DNA of 64,000 bases from Staphylococcus sp. NRL 16/872 (GCF_022815905.2 NZ_CP119327.1:1798001-1862000); one strand, 5' to 3'; numbered from the stretch's first letter, positions 46,312 through 53,954 are shown. The notes: generated from the sequence alone by a model not told the origin. Numbers and translations are program-made.

Positions 46312-46866
46312 CTAAATTAAATCGTCTTCATCTGTGTCTAGTTCGTCGAAGTCATCTTCTGCAGCACTTGCACCGCCTAATGGTTCACCTTTTTCAACTA
46401 ATTGAATATTGTTAAGTCCAACCGCAATTCCTTTGTTACCATTGGTGTTGAATGGATATAAGTTAACTGAAGCTCTAATGTAGTCTCCACTTACAACTGT
46501 GCTAGGATCTGTAAGTCTGATTTTATTTTGGTCGACAATACCTGGTGCGCTTTTACTTGATGCATTTAAGAAGTAAGCATCTTGATAGTTAGGGTCATCT
46601 TCACGTTCAATATCTCCATCTCTTAAAGGCGTTTTTAAGTTACCGGGCACCTTACCGCCAAACTTAGACGCTTTACCATTTTCAATAGCTTCATCAACTG
46701 CTTTTTCAATTGCACTGATTGTGCTTGTTTCTGATTTAGGAATGATTAAACTTACTGAGTATTTAGCGTCTTGTCCTTCCTGCATGCTATGTGGTTCAAA
46801 GATATGTGCGTATGACGCTCTCACTTTACCTGTAATCACTTTTGTTCCATTTTGTTTTGCTTTCAT
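46312..46866 (-). CDS. DUF2815 ssDNA-binding-like protein
   Basis: 184 residues. KVITGKVRASYAHIFEPH at the start, a beta-rich body and a very acidic tail (DDFDELDTDEDDLI), as in single-strand binding proteins. DUF2815 members sit beside PolA and Cas4-like DUF2800 proteins in phages and are thought to coat ssDNA. Confidence 0.88.
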   Translation of the reverse strand: MKAKQNGTKVITGKVRASYAHIFEPHSMQEGQDAKYSVSLIIPKSETSTISAIEKAVDEAIENGKASKFGGKVPGNLKTPLRDGDIEREDDPNYQDAYFLNASSKSAPGIVDQNKIRLTDPSTVVSGDYIRASVNLYPFNTNGNKGIAVGLNNIQLVEKGEPLGGASAAEDDFDELDTDEDDLI

Positions 46867-46887
46867 AATTTAATAGCTCCTTTTGTT

Positions 46888-48054
46888 TTATATTTGGTCA
46901 AAATCATCTTCAGCACTTTGCTTGATTGCTGGTCGCCTATCAGACGATTTGGCAAGTGTGAGCTTACCTTGTGGTCTAACGATGTAGTCACTAGCTAAAG
47001 TGTTAAATGATTTTTTACCGACTAATTTTTCTAATTTCGTAAGGCTAAGTAACTTAGTTTCTGTAACGTTTTCGGGCTTATAGCCCTCTTTAATTAATAA
47101 ATCTTTGATTGCTTGTTCATCTGTCATCTTTCGTTGTGAACGTCCTTCAACAAGTTTCCAACCGTCGTAAGACTTGTCATGCTCTGCCATTTGTTCAAGT
47201 GCAAAGCTTTCAACTTCATCTGCCCATTTCTTAATATTAGGTAGCTTATAAAGTAGCTCGGCTATTTCGTCGTCACTTAATAAGTGAGCCGGTTTATTAG
47301 GTACATCTTGCATATATCTAGCACGCTCTCTACATGAGTGTTTAATCTTGCAGAACCTGCAATGCTCGCCTGCTTTAAATTCACCTTCACCGTTATATGC
47401 AAGTTCTGCTCTAGGTCTTACATACTCTAAGCCCCAATCAACAAGTGTGTTGATTTGAAGTTCTTCAGTTGAGTAGTTATCAAGTCTTGGTTGTATAATG
47501 GTCATTTTTACTGTGTGGATGTCATACAACATGCTTAAAAGTTCATAAGCACCTAAGCCGTAAAGTCTAAGTTGTGGGTTATCGATTGCTGATACTTCCA
47601 CGCCTTTACCATATTTCAAGTCAATGATTTCAAGCACGCCGCCGGAATAAATGATGACGTCACCAGTCCCAAACGACTCAGGTACGTATCGACCTAAATC
47701 TAGTCTTGTTTCAAACATAGTAATGACATCACTATCTCTCGCTAAAGCTTCGTTGTATTTCTCTTCGACTTGATCTACATATTCTTCAACATATTCTCTT
47801 AATTCTTCTGAGTAATACTGATTGTGTTGATAGTTATTGAAAGCTTTATTAAACTCAAAGTCTGTTAAGTCTTCATATTGATGTTTGAAATACAACTCAC
47901 TTAACTCATGTGCAAAGGTTCCTTCTTCTGCAAAGACTGATGTCTTATCGCCTATCCCTTCACTTGCTTTTATACTTGGTGGGCAGTTAAGCCATTGTTT
48001 AGCACCACTTGCACTCAATTTGGCATGAGCACGATTTGTGTGGTCTAACTTCAT
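46888..48054 (-). CDS. DUF2800 Cas4-like nuclease
   Basis: 388 residues. PD-(D/E)XK core with GTFAHELSELYF, GTGDVIIYSGG and LEIIDLKYGKG, and a four-cysteine cluster (CRFCKIKHSC) that probably binds iron-sulphur or zinc as in Cas4/AddB nucleases. Likely recombination exonuclease working with DUF2815. It overlaps the next gene by four bases. Confidence 0.88.
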   Translation of the reverse strand: MKLDHTNRAHAKLSASGAKQWLNCPPSIKASEGIGDKTSVFAEEGTFAHELSELYFKHQYEDLTDFEFNKAFNNYQHNQYYSEELREYVEEYVDQVEEKYNEALARDSDVITMFETRLDLGRYVPESFGTGDVIIYSGGVLEIIDLKYGKGVEVSAIDNPQLRLYGLGAYELLSMLYDIHTVKMTIIQPRLDNYSTEELQINTLVDWGLEYVRPRAELAYNGEGEFKAGEHCRFCKIKHSCRERARYMQDVPNKPAHLLSDDEIAELLYKLPNIKKWADEVESFALEQMAEHDKSYDGWKLVEGRSQRKMTDEQAIKDLLIKEGYKPENVTETKLLSLTKLEKLVGKKSFNTLASDYIVRPQGKLTLAKSSDRRPAIKQSAEDDFDQI

Positions 48055-48422
48055 GCGCTTAATCTCGCTTTCATGAAATCAACAATCTCAGGGAAGTCTT
48101 TTTCGGCAACAGTTGATAGCTTGTTAGCGCCTAATTCTGATAGCTTTTCTTTAAATGCAGCTTTATCTGATTGATCGCCATTTTTAAGAAACTCTTTTCC
48201 AAGATTTAAAACGTAATCTTTTGAGAATGTAGTATCGCTTTCTTGTTGCGGTTCTTCTTTAGGTTCTTCTTTAAGTTCTTCAGTTTGTGGCTTTTCTGAA
48301 GGTGCTTCTTTAACTACGTTTTGTATAGTGCTTGTATCAACTGTTGACATTTCAACTCGAATTGCACTTAAATTTTTATTAAGTAATTTTATTTCTTTTA
48401 GTAATTCTTCTAATACGCCCAT
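48051..48422 (-). CDS. phage early protein with acidic linker
   Basis: 123 residues. A short N-terminal helix, then a low-complexity Glu/Pro/Lys linker, then a helical C-terminal domain (KDYVLNLGKEFLKNG ... FPEIVDFMKARL). It precedes DUF2800 in the operon. Function unknown. Confidence 0.6.
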   Translation of the reverse strand: MGVLEELLKEIKLLNKNLSAIRVEMSTVDTSTIQNVVKEAPSEKPQTEELKEEPKEEPQQESDTTFSKDYVLNLGKEFLKNGDQSDKAAFKEKLSELGANKLSTVAEKDFPEIVDFMKARLSA

Positions 48423-48483
48423 TGCGCATACCTCCTAAAAATTGTAATATTAGGGTACATATGAATTTGAAACCCTTTAACTT

Positions 48484-48520
48484 GACTAATGCGTTCTGCC
48501 AAACGTGTTAGTCTTTTTTT
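48484..48520 (+). terminator. rightward terminator opposing the early operon
   Basis: GACTAATGCGTT pairs fully with AACGTGTTAGTC when G-U pairs are allowed, followed by eight T on the plus strand. Leftward it lacks a T-run. All neighbouring genes run leftward, so it must stop an antisense or read-through transcript. Confidence 0.6.
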
Positions 48521-48681
48521 GCGTAGTAACAGTTGTCAAAAAACAAATAAGTAAGTGCAGATACTAACAATGCATATGCAGCTGCGTTAGTGATGAATAC
48601 ATTTAAAGCAATTAACAATAGAAAAAACACTGCAATAAACATAAAGCCTGTTAGTAAAAATAATTTGTCATCCTTTGTCAT
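48508..48681 (-). CDS. DUF1270-type small membrane protein
   Basis: 57 residues with two hydrophobic helices (LFLLTGFMFIAVFFLLLIAL and AAAYALLVSALTYLFF). The ATG overlaps the DUF771 stop (ATGA). Typical staphylococcal phage early membrane protein; role unknown. Confidence 0.72.
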   Translation of the reverse strand: MTKDDKLFLLTGFMFIAVFFLLLIALNVFITNAAAYALLVSALTYLFFDNCYYAKKD

Positions 48682-48989
48682 TTCTTCATCCCCTTATAAA
48701 TCTCTTTCTTATAATCTTTTAAGAATTTCCACATTAATTCAGCGTCGAAGTAATGAGATGAACTACCGCCTTGACCTTCAAACCAAATGTCGTTTTCTTT
48801 GAGGCATTTTTTAAATCTAGGAACTTCTAATATTCTTTTAAATACTAAGTACTTACTCAACTTCGACTCTTTGATTAAATCTTCCATAGTCCAAAATGCA
48901 GGTAATGAATTACTTACCAACTTTTCAAATCCAACTTTAGGTATAAGAACATGAGTGTCGGGTAATGTGACTGTTATTGTTTGTTCCAT
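48678..48989 (-). CDS. DUF771 (excisionase-like) phage protein
   Basis: 103 residues. FWTMEDLIKESKLSKYLVFKR and AELMWKFLKDYKK match DUF771, a MerR/excisionase-like winged helix found in staphylococcal phage early operons. It may bind DNA, though an excisionase role is not shown. Confidence 0.78.
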   Translation of the reverse strand: MEQTITVTLPDTHVLIPKVGFEKLVSNSLPAFWTMEDLIKESKLSKYLVFKRILEVPRFKKCLKENDIWFEGQGGSSSHYFDAELMWKFLKDYKKEIYKGMKK

Positions 48990-49044
48990 TTATTAAAACT
49001 CCTTTCGTGTATAATTTGGTTATCAACCTTAGGAGGTGATAACT

Positions 49045-49410
49045 ATGTCTTTGATTTCAGACGAGTTTGAGATACTTGCTAAAGATCAGCAATACATACT
49101 ATCTGTGCTTTATAAAAATTATTTAGAGTGTGTAAAGTCTGGTGCTATTAAATTAAGTTGCAATGACTTTGAAAGTGCAGAAAATATACATTTTAAGTAC
49201 TTTCAAAAACTACACTTCGAAGATGTAGAAAATGACTTAAAGAAACTTAAAAAATCTGGTTTTATTAATGGCGTTTTTGCAGATAACACTATTTATCATG
49301 TAACTATTTCTGACAAAACAATTGTTTACTTCGAAAATGAGTTTAAAAATAATCTAAAAAGTATAATTGATAGTATTTCTAAAATCGCTTCAATAATTCC
49401 TGGTCTTTAA
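49045..49410 (+). CDS. counter-oriented gene with winged-helix-like middle
   Basis: 121 residues from ATG 49045, with TTAGGAGGTG upstream and TATAAT at 49010. The order helix, helix, EDVENDLKKLKKSGFINGVF, strand resembles a winged helix. The C-terminus is an amphipathic, hydrophobic helix (SIIDSISKIASIIPGL). It overlaps the Tad2-like gene on the other strand by 32 bases. No family recognised. Confidence 0.65.
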   Translation: MSLISDEFEILAKDQQYILSVLYKNYLECVKSGAIKLSCNDFESAENIHFKYFQKLHFEDVENDLKKLKKSGFINGVFADNTIYHVTISDKTIVYFENEFKNNLKSIIDSISKIASIIPGL

Positions 49411-49624
49411 TTGGATTTATAACTTCCCAATCTTCTGCCATTAAGTCATCTGCTGAAGGTTGCCAATATCTAATAAGGTGTTTTCCATCATTACTTGTTA
49501 TAATGCAATGTAAAAAACTATCATTTGTCGGCAATATTTGAGTTTGATGACTTCCTTCCCATTTTGTTCTTTTCATAGTTAAAAGGCGTGTAGTAGCTAA
49601 TTTCGTCGCATCTTGTATGTTCAT
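49379..49624 (-). CDS. Tad2-like (DUF2829) candidate anti-Thoeris protein
   Basis: 81 residues. The layout matches DUF2829: an N-terminal helix, a strand pair with MKRTKWEG, then the conserved ending YWQPSADDLMAEDWEVI. Tad2 proteins of this family sequester the signalling nucleotide of Thoeris defence. AAAGGGAGGG precedes the ATG. The call is from motif order; ligand residues were not checked. Confidence 0.72.
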   Translation of the reverse strand: MNIQDATKLATTRLLTMKRTKWEGSHQTQILPTNDSFLHCIITSNDGKHLIRYWQPSADDLMAEDWEVINPIKDQELLKRF

Positions 49625-49640
49625 AATGCCCTCCCTTTAA

Positions 49641-49781
49641 TTAAGAAATTGTCATTTTCGAATTTCCATTTTTATTAGTTTCTATTTTTATTCCATGAAA
49701 TTCTTTTTTATTTCGCTTAGCACTTCTAATCTCCTCCGCCAAGATGACGATTAGGAGTGCTATTTTTAGTTTCTGTAGCAT
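49641..49781 (-). CDS. 46-residue phage peptide with hydrophobic N-terminus
   Basis: ATG 49781 has AAAGGTGG upstream. The first 15 residues form a hydrophobic helix (KIALLIVILAEE), the rest is polar and basic. It lies 16 bases before the Tad2-like gene, in the same direction. Confidence 0.55.
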   Translation of the reverse strand: MLQKLKIALLIVILAEEIRSAKRNKKEFHGIKIETNKNGNSKMTIS

Positions 49782-49840
49782 GGTTATGCCACCTTTTTGT
49801 ATAATTGGTTTATTCCTTATTGAAAGGAGGTGTACTATCT

Positions 49841-50053
49841 ATGGCTAAAGGTACACATTATAGTCCCAAAGAATTTGCTGAAGCTTATATTCAAACACTC
49901 CCACACGCTAAAACTGTCGAAGATTTTAATAATCGTACTGATTATTGGGAATACCTGAAAAAGCGACGTCAGCTATTCTTTGACGAATACATTGAAGCTA
50001 TTGAATTTGCTGATAGTTTTGGTAAATCACTTGACGAAACTGACAATGAATAA
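49841..50053 (+). CDS. counter-oriented small gene
   Basis: 70 residues from ATG 49841, with GAAAGGAGGTG upstream and TATAAT at 49800. Polar helical sequence (SPKEFAEAYIQTLPHAKTVED, EYIEAIEFADSFG), no recognised family. Its leader resembles that of the gene at 49045, suggesting shared control. Confidence 0.6.
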   Translation: MAKGTHYSPKEFAEAYIQTLPHAKTVEDFNNRTDYWEYLKKRRQLFFDEYIEAIEFADSFGKSLDETDNE

Positions 50054-50145
50054 TCAAGCTTTCTAGTATTCTTTTCTATTTCTATAACCTTCCAAGTCAC
50101 AACTGCCATTGTGATGAGGAGGGTTGTTTTGTATAGAATGTTCAT
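49969..50145 (-). CDS. possible 58-residue small membrane peptide
   Basis: ATG 50145 follows GGAGGCG at good spacing and opens with LYKTTLLITMAVVTWKV. The last third runs antisense to the gene at 49841. It fits the run of tiny hydrophobic genes before cro, but antisense overlap lowers confidence. Confidence 0.35.
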   Translation of the reverse strand: MNILYKTTLLITMAVVTWKVIEIEKNTRKLDYSLSVSSSDLPKLSANSIASMYSSKNS

Positions 50146-50192
50146 GTTACGCCTCCTTTAAGTTGTTTGTTCTATATTTGGTATAAACCCTT

Positions 50193-50345
50193 CTATAACA
50201 GGAGTATTTGGAACACTTCTAGCACTATTAAAATTATTAATAAGTAATTAAAGAAGTTTAGTTTTCTATTAATATCAACTATTTCCCAACCAGTAATCTT
50301 GATGTGGTCGTCGCTACATCGAGATTTTTTGTTTTGTTCCTGCAT
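50193..50345 (-). CDS. 50-residue small membrane protein
   Basis: ATG 50345 follows GGAGGACAA. Polar, charged first half and a C-terminal hydrophobic helix ending at the stop (NYLLIILIVLEVFQILLL). It is the first small gene after cro in the early operon. Confidence 0.5.
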   Translation of the reverse strand: MQEQNKKSRCSDDHIKITGWEIVDINRKLNFFNYLLIILIVLEVFQILLL

Positions 50346-50429
50346 TTGTTGTCCTCCTTTAAGTTGTTAGTTCGATTGTGGTTAAGTCATTACTTAGTTG
50401 TAATTCGTCCAATTATTATCACCTATATT

Positions 50430-50444
50430 ATCACTTAAAGTGAT
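50430..50444. promoter_or_regulatory. repressor operator downstream of cro
   Basis: Perfect palindrome ATCACTTAAAGTGAT, the same sequence type as the cro-cI operators but placed after the cro stop, ahead of the small early genes. Confidence 0.7.
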
Positions 50445-50451
50445 ATTGCTA

Positions 50452-50661
50452 TTAAATTTTTTTAGCCTTTATATAATCAACTTCGGTGTTGAATAATTTG
50501 GCTAAAGCATAAAGTTGTAAACCTTTTAATTCAGCGTCATCTTTTTCCCATCTTATTACAGATTGCTTAGTTACACCTAATTTATCAGCTACATCTTGTT
50601 GTGTCATTTTTGAATTAGTACGCCACACTTTTACTGGAAACTCTTTAAAATCCTCTGGCAT
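50452..50661 (-). CDS. cro: Cro-like HTH repressor
   Basis: 69 residues, XRE-type. The recognition unit is KMTQQDVADKLGVTKQSVIRWEK. It diverges from cI across the operator cluster and is the first gene of the lytic arm. ATG 50661 has AGGAGGTG upstream. Confidence 0.85.
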   Translation of the reverse strand: MPEDFKEFPVKVWRTNSKMTQQDVADKLGVTKQSVIRWEKDDAELKGLQLYALAKLFNTEVDYIKAKKI

Positions 50662-50697
50662 TTTGTATCACCTCCTGTTGACAGTTACAACTATAAT

Positions 50698-50807
50698 ATC
50701 ACTTAAAGTAATATGTCAACACTTAAAGTGATAATTAATTAAAAAAAGTGATAATTTGTGTTGTAAAGTAATATCACTTATGGTAAATTAGTATTACATT
50801 AAGTAAT
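50698..50807. promoter_or_regulatory. cro-cI operator cluster
   Basis: Four related 15-bp sites: 50698-50712 (ATCACTTAAAGTAAT), 50718-50732 (AACACTTAAAGTGAT), 50773-50787 (ATCACTTATGGTAAA) and 50793-50807 (ATTACATTAAGTAAT), plus a half-site AAGTGATAA near 50747. They overlap both divergent promoters. Confidence 0.8.
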
Positions 50808-50824
50808 ACTAAAGGAGAAAAAAC

Positions 50825-51151
50825 ATGGAATATAAAAGTGCTAGAAAAATTTTATCGGAGAACTTAGAACAACTTATGAAAGAAAATAACATCACTCAAG
50901 TAGAATTATCTGAAGCAATCGGCGTAAGCCAGTCCACAATCTCTAACTGGCTAAAAGAAATTAAATATCCTAGAATTTCAAAAATACAAGAATTAGCCAA
51001 TTACTTTAATGTACCTAAATCTAGAATCACAGAAGATAAAAGTTTACAACAAGATACAATGGCTGCTCATTTCGATAAAGACGGCCTAACAGAAGAAGAA
51101 ATCGAAGAAGTAAACAGATTTATTGAATGGGTTAAAAATAGAGATAAATAA
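50825..51151 (+). CDS. CI-like repressor lacking a peptidase domain
   Basis: 108 residues. HTH region NITQVELSEAIGVSQSTISNWLKE, then a short acidic-helical tail ending IEWVKNRDK. It has no S24 autocleavage domain. Together with the ImmA-type protease downstream it suggests repressor inactivation by a separate protease, as in ImmR/ImmA. ATG follows AAAGGAG. Confidence 0.85.
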   Translation: MEYKSARKILSENLEQLMKENNITQVELSEAIGVSQSTISNWLKEIKYPRISKIQELANYFNVPKSRITEDKSLQQDTMAAHFDKDGLTEEEIEEVNRFIEWVKNRDK

Positions 51152-51192
51152 AAAACAAGTCTACATAAGCAGACTTGTAAGGAGTAAAAACA

Positions 51193-51279
51193 GTGAGCAA
51201 ATATAATAACGGTTCAACTAGGTCATTAGGTAAACCTAGTAAAACAAAAGGGACTAGAAAACCGCCAGGAAACAAATAA
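51193..51279 (+). CDS. 28-residue basic peptide
   Basis: GTG 51193 with AAGGAG seven bases upstream. Lys/Gly/Ser/Thr/Pro rich (ending GTRKPPGNK). A hairpin ACAAGTCT/AGACTTGT at 51153-51178 sits just before the ribosome site. It is a short, likely disordered, nucleic-acid-like binder. Confidence 0.5.
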   Translation: MSKYNNGSTRSLGKPSKTKGTRKPPGNK

Positions 51280-51280
51280 T

Positions 51281-51898
51281 TTACATCTCTATAAAATATA
51301 TTTGGATTTTTTCGGTTACGTTTATTAGAACTTTAGGTTCATTATCACATTGTTGTGACCATTTGACTATGTCTTCAAATGTTTTAAGCATAGGCTCATT
51401 GTCGAAAGGTTCAATAATCAATTCGTTAGGTTCATTATAATGAGTATTCAAATTTGTGACATATCCACAATTTATTAAATTTTTATCAAAATCGAAAATA
51501 TACGCAACTGTATCATTTGGATTATTAAATACAATTTCTCTAACAGGTTCTGCATACTGATAAGCTAATCCACTCCCATTTCTAGAATCATTTATAGATT
51601 TTCTAATCTTTTCTAAAATTGTTAGTGGAATTAAAAACGGATAAATTGTAGATGAAATTAAAGCTATTATAAGACTTAATAAAATTGAAATTTGAAGATT
51701 AAAGAAATTACTGAGTATTAGTATTAGCGAAAAAAGAATAATAAAATTTAATATTGATAGTAATACGTTATAAAATACTTTATCTTGATTGTCATATACT
51801 TTAATTTTCCCCATTTTATTAAGTAAAAGAAATGAGAGAAAACCAAGTCCTCCAGATGAAATAAGTACACTTAAAAACGGCACGTCTAGAGTATTCAA
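51281..51898 (-). CDS. lysogeny-module membrane protein (DUF6338-like)
   Basis: 205 residues. Three or so N-terminal hydrophobic helices (about 8-26, 42-64 and 67-95), then a soluble beta-rich domain (TVAYIFDFDKNLINCGYVTN ... ELIIEPFDNEP). It runs opposite to cI and immA, with TATAAT near 51920 as its own promoter. The position is one where temperate phages keep superinfection-exclusion genes. The family name is tentative. Confidence 0.65.
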   Translation of the reverse strand: MNTLDVPFLSVLISSGGLGFLSFLLLNKMGKIKVYDNQDKVFYNVLLSILNFIILFSLILILSNFFNLQISILLSLIIALISSTIYPFLIPLTILEKIRKSINDSRNGSGLAYQYAEPVREIVFNNPNDTVAYIFDFDKNLINCGYVTNLNTHYNEPNELIIEPFDNEPMLKTFEDIVKWSQQCDNEPKVLINVTEKIQIYFIEM

Positions 51899-51964
51899 AG
51901 ATCCACCTACTTTTTTATTTATTATACCACAATTAATACCAGGTACTAAAGAGAGGATGATTTT

Positions 51965-52429
51965 TTGGGGTTATTTGAAGAATTATGTATAAAAAACGAC
52001 TGGATAGAAATAGAAGAAACTAATCGTTTACCTAAATTTCAACCCGGTTTTTATATGAATGGGAAAATTTACATCAATAGCAATCTATCAGAAACACGCA
52101 AAGCCGAAGTGCTATACGAAGAACTCGCACATCACAAACTTACATATGGGAATATCTTAGATCAATCTAAAGACATAAATCGCATATTTGAAAACTACGT
52201 TAGGCGTCACGGGTACGAGGCAGCACTTCCCCTACGCATTATTGTGGAGGCGTACAACTACGGTGTAAGTAACTTATATGAACTATCACAATATGTTCAA
52301 TTAAGTGAAAGGTACATAGTGGAGATACTGGAACATTACAAAAATAAATATGGTATTGGAACTAACTACGCCAATTACTCTATTACTTTTGAGCCGTTGA
52401 GAGTGTATAAGTTGCATAGAGTAGATTAA
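51965..52429 (+). CDS. ImmA/IrrE-type metalloprotease
   Basis: 154 residues from TTG 51965, with GAGAGGATG upstream. The zinc site reads YEELAHHKL near residues 51-59, the staphylococcal phage version of the HExxH motif. In ImmR/ImmA systems this protease cleaves the repressor, here likely the peptidase-free CI at 50825. Confidence 0.82.
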   Translation: MGLFEELCIKNDWIEIEETNRLPKFQPGFYMNGKIYINSNLSETRKAEVLYEELAHHKLTYGNILDQSKDINRIFENYVRRHGYEAALPLRIIVEAYNYGVSNLYELSQYVQLSERYIVEILEHYKNKYGIGTNYANYSITFEPLRVYKLHRVD

Positions 52430-52477
52430 TAAGCGACCTAGCGACGCTTTAATATAAATTTATAAAGGAGAAATATA

Positions 52478-52648
52478 GTGAAAATAATTAATTATCAAGT
52501 TAAACTGAGAAAAATTTTTTATACTGTGAGAACTAACAAAGGTAATGTTTTTAGAAAGTCACGTCCTAAAAAAGAAAGTATTCTAAAAACACGCAGAAAA
52601 TTACAAAAATACGCCCGTGAAATTGATGAAAAAAGAAGAAAATCATAA
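52478..52648 (+). CDS. 56-residue basic phage protein
   Basis: GTG 52478 with AAAGGAG upstream. Very Lys/Arg rich, helical at the C-terminus (KTRRKLQKYAREIDEKRRK). It may bind nucleic acid. No family recognised. Confidence 0.55.
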   Translation: MKIINYQVKLRKIFYTVRTNKGNVFRKSRPKKESILKTRRKLQKYAREIDEKRRKS

Positions 52649-52699
52649 CTTATATTATTAATTTCAACTAAGAAAATGTAACATTAGGAGTTGCTATTT

Positions 52700-52780
52700 A
52701 TGAAAGAAACATATGAAGCCATAATCGTGACTATAAGTTTGATAATTGTATTTTTAGTGGCACTTATGCTTACTGGCTAA
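52700..52780 (+). CDS. 26-residue single-helix membrane peptide
   Basis: ATG 52700 after AGGAG. Nearly all of it is one hydrophobic helix (AIIVTISLIIVFLVALML). It resembles small phage or toxin-like membrane peptides. Between it and the next gene is another 11-codon frame that I do not call. Confidence 0.45.
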   Translation: MKETYEAIIVTISLIIVFLVALMLTG

Positions 52781-52878
52781 TAATGATAATTGGAAGATAT
52801 TAGAAAGAATAGAAGAGTATAACTCTATGATTAACCCAGTCCTAGTGGCGGTTTTATGTAAATAAAGGAGGTTGAGGT

Positions 52879-53754
52879 ATGGAGTACGAAGATATACTAT
52901 CATCTTTTAAAGATGGTTATTTAGAAGAATTACAAACAAATTATGATTTTTTAGACAACAATGAACTAAAGAATTTCCCCTTTTATAAATCCTTAAATTA
53001 TTTAGGGATCAAAATTATAAATACCGGAAAGTTAAATACATCTTCCCAATTTATTGTTTTAATTACTAACAATATCGAAAATGAATATTTAGATATTAGT
53101 AATGACATTACTAAAAGTTTGAAGAGAATTGCAGCTGAACACACCGACCATAATGACAAAATGGGAATTGAGATACTTAAAGAAATTTATCCAAATTTAG
53201 ACCTAGCAAAGAAGCCTTATTATTATATAACGTATGATCCTAAAATCTTTATTGATCCGAATACGTTTAATCACAATGGTAAAACAGAAGTCCGAAAACA
53301 ATATCAAAACATTAAGGACAATAAAAATACACTTATTAAAAATAACGAAAAACCTATAATTAACCCATTCTCATTTTTAGATTTTGATTCCTTAATAGTA
53401 AAAGTTGATGACAAAGATTTTAGCTACCAAATGAATGAAGCAAAAACGTGTTACGAGAATCAATTATATCTAGCTGCATGTTGTACTTTTTCGGTATGCT
53501 TAGAAACTGTTTTAATGTTAATACTCGAAAAGCATAATTTAAAAGTAAATGACGATAGTACAATGCTTAATAAAATCGGTGAAACCTTAAGAAGTGAAGA
53601 TATAATTTCTAAAAGAGCAAATAATAGATTGTTGATTACTTATTCAGTAAGAAACGCAACTTCTCATACAAATAAAAACAAAGTCATTCAAAACGATTGT
53701 GAATGGATATTAAAAACGATTGAATTCTTCATTGACGAATATTTAGAAAACTAA
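52879..53754 (+). CDS. candidate HEPN-domain defence protein
   Basis: 291 residues with AAAGGAGGT upstream. The N-terminal 185 residues are polar and have no known family. The C-terminal 105 are all-helical, with YENQLYLAACCTFSVCLETVL and the pattern RNATSH (about R258 to H263), the Rx4-6H motif of HEPN ribonucleases. It lies between immA and integrase, where phages carry immunity cargo. RNase activity is inferred from the motif. Confidence 0.65.
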   Translation: MEYEDILSSFKDGYLEELQTNYDFLDNNELKNFPFYKSLNYLGIKIINTGKLNTSSQFIVLITNNIENEYLDISNDITKSLKRIAAEHTDHNDKMGIEILKEIYPNLDLAKKPYYYITYDPKIFIDPNTFNHNGKTEVRKQYQNIKDNKNTLIKNNEKPIINPFSFLDFDSLIVKVDDKDFSYQMNEAKTCYENQLYLAACCTFSVCLETVLMLILEKHNLKVNDDSTMLNKIGETLRSEDIISKRANNRLLITYSVRNATSHTNKNKVIQNDCEWILKTIEFFIDEYLEN

Positions 53755-53759
53755 AAATA

Positions 53760-53954
53760 TTATTTTGGACTAACCTTTTTCAACTTATTCAATAGATTAT
53801 AGTAATCTTTAGCAAAAGAATCTTTCGGCATTTCGTCCTCATGCCACAAATCGTAATTGTCTAATATGTTTGTTGACGTCGAAAGATGATTTAGTGAATA
53901 CTTAATTAAACTCAAATCTTTATCGCTTAGTTCTATTTTCATATCATCACTCAC
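53760..53954 (-). CDS. small phage protein convergent with the HEPN gene
   Basis: 64 residues from GTG 53954. Helical (DLSLIKYSLNHLSTSTNILDNYDLWHEDE), of a type common near integrases in staphylococcal phages. It ends six bases from the HEPN gene stop. Function unknown. Confidence 0.55.
   Translation of the reverse strand: MSDDMKIELSDKDLSLIKYSLNHLSTSTNILDNYDLWHEDEMPKDSFAKDYYNLLNKLKKVSPK

Noticed and set aside
52832..52870. 11-codon frame before the HEPN gene as a leader peptide
   Set aside because: No ribosome site and no attenuator-like alternative hairpins.
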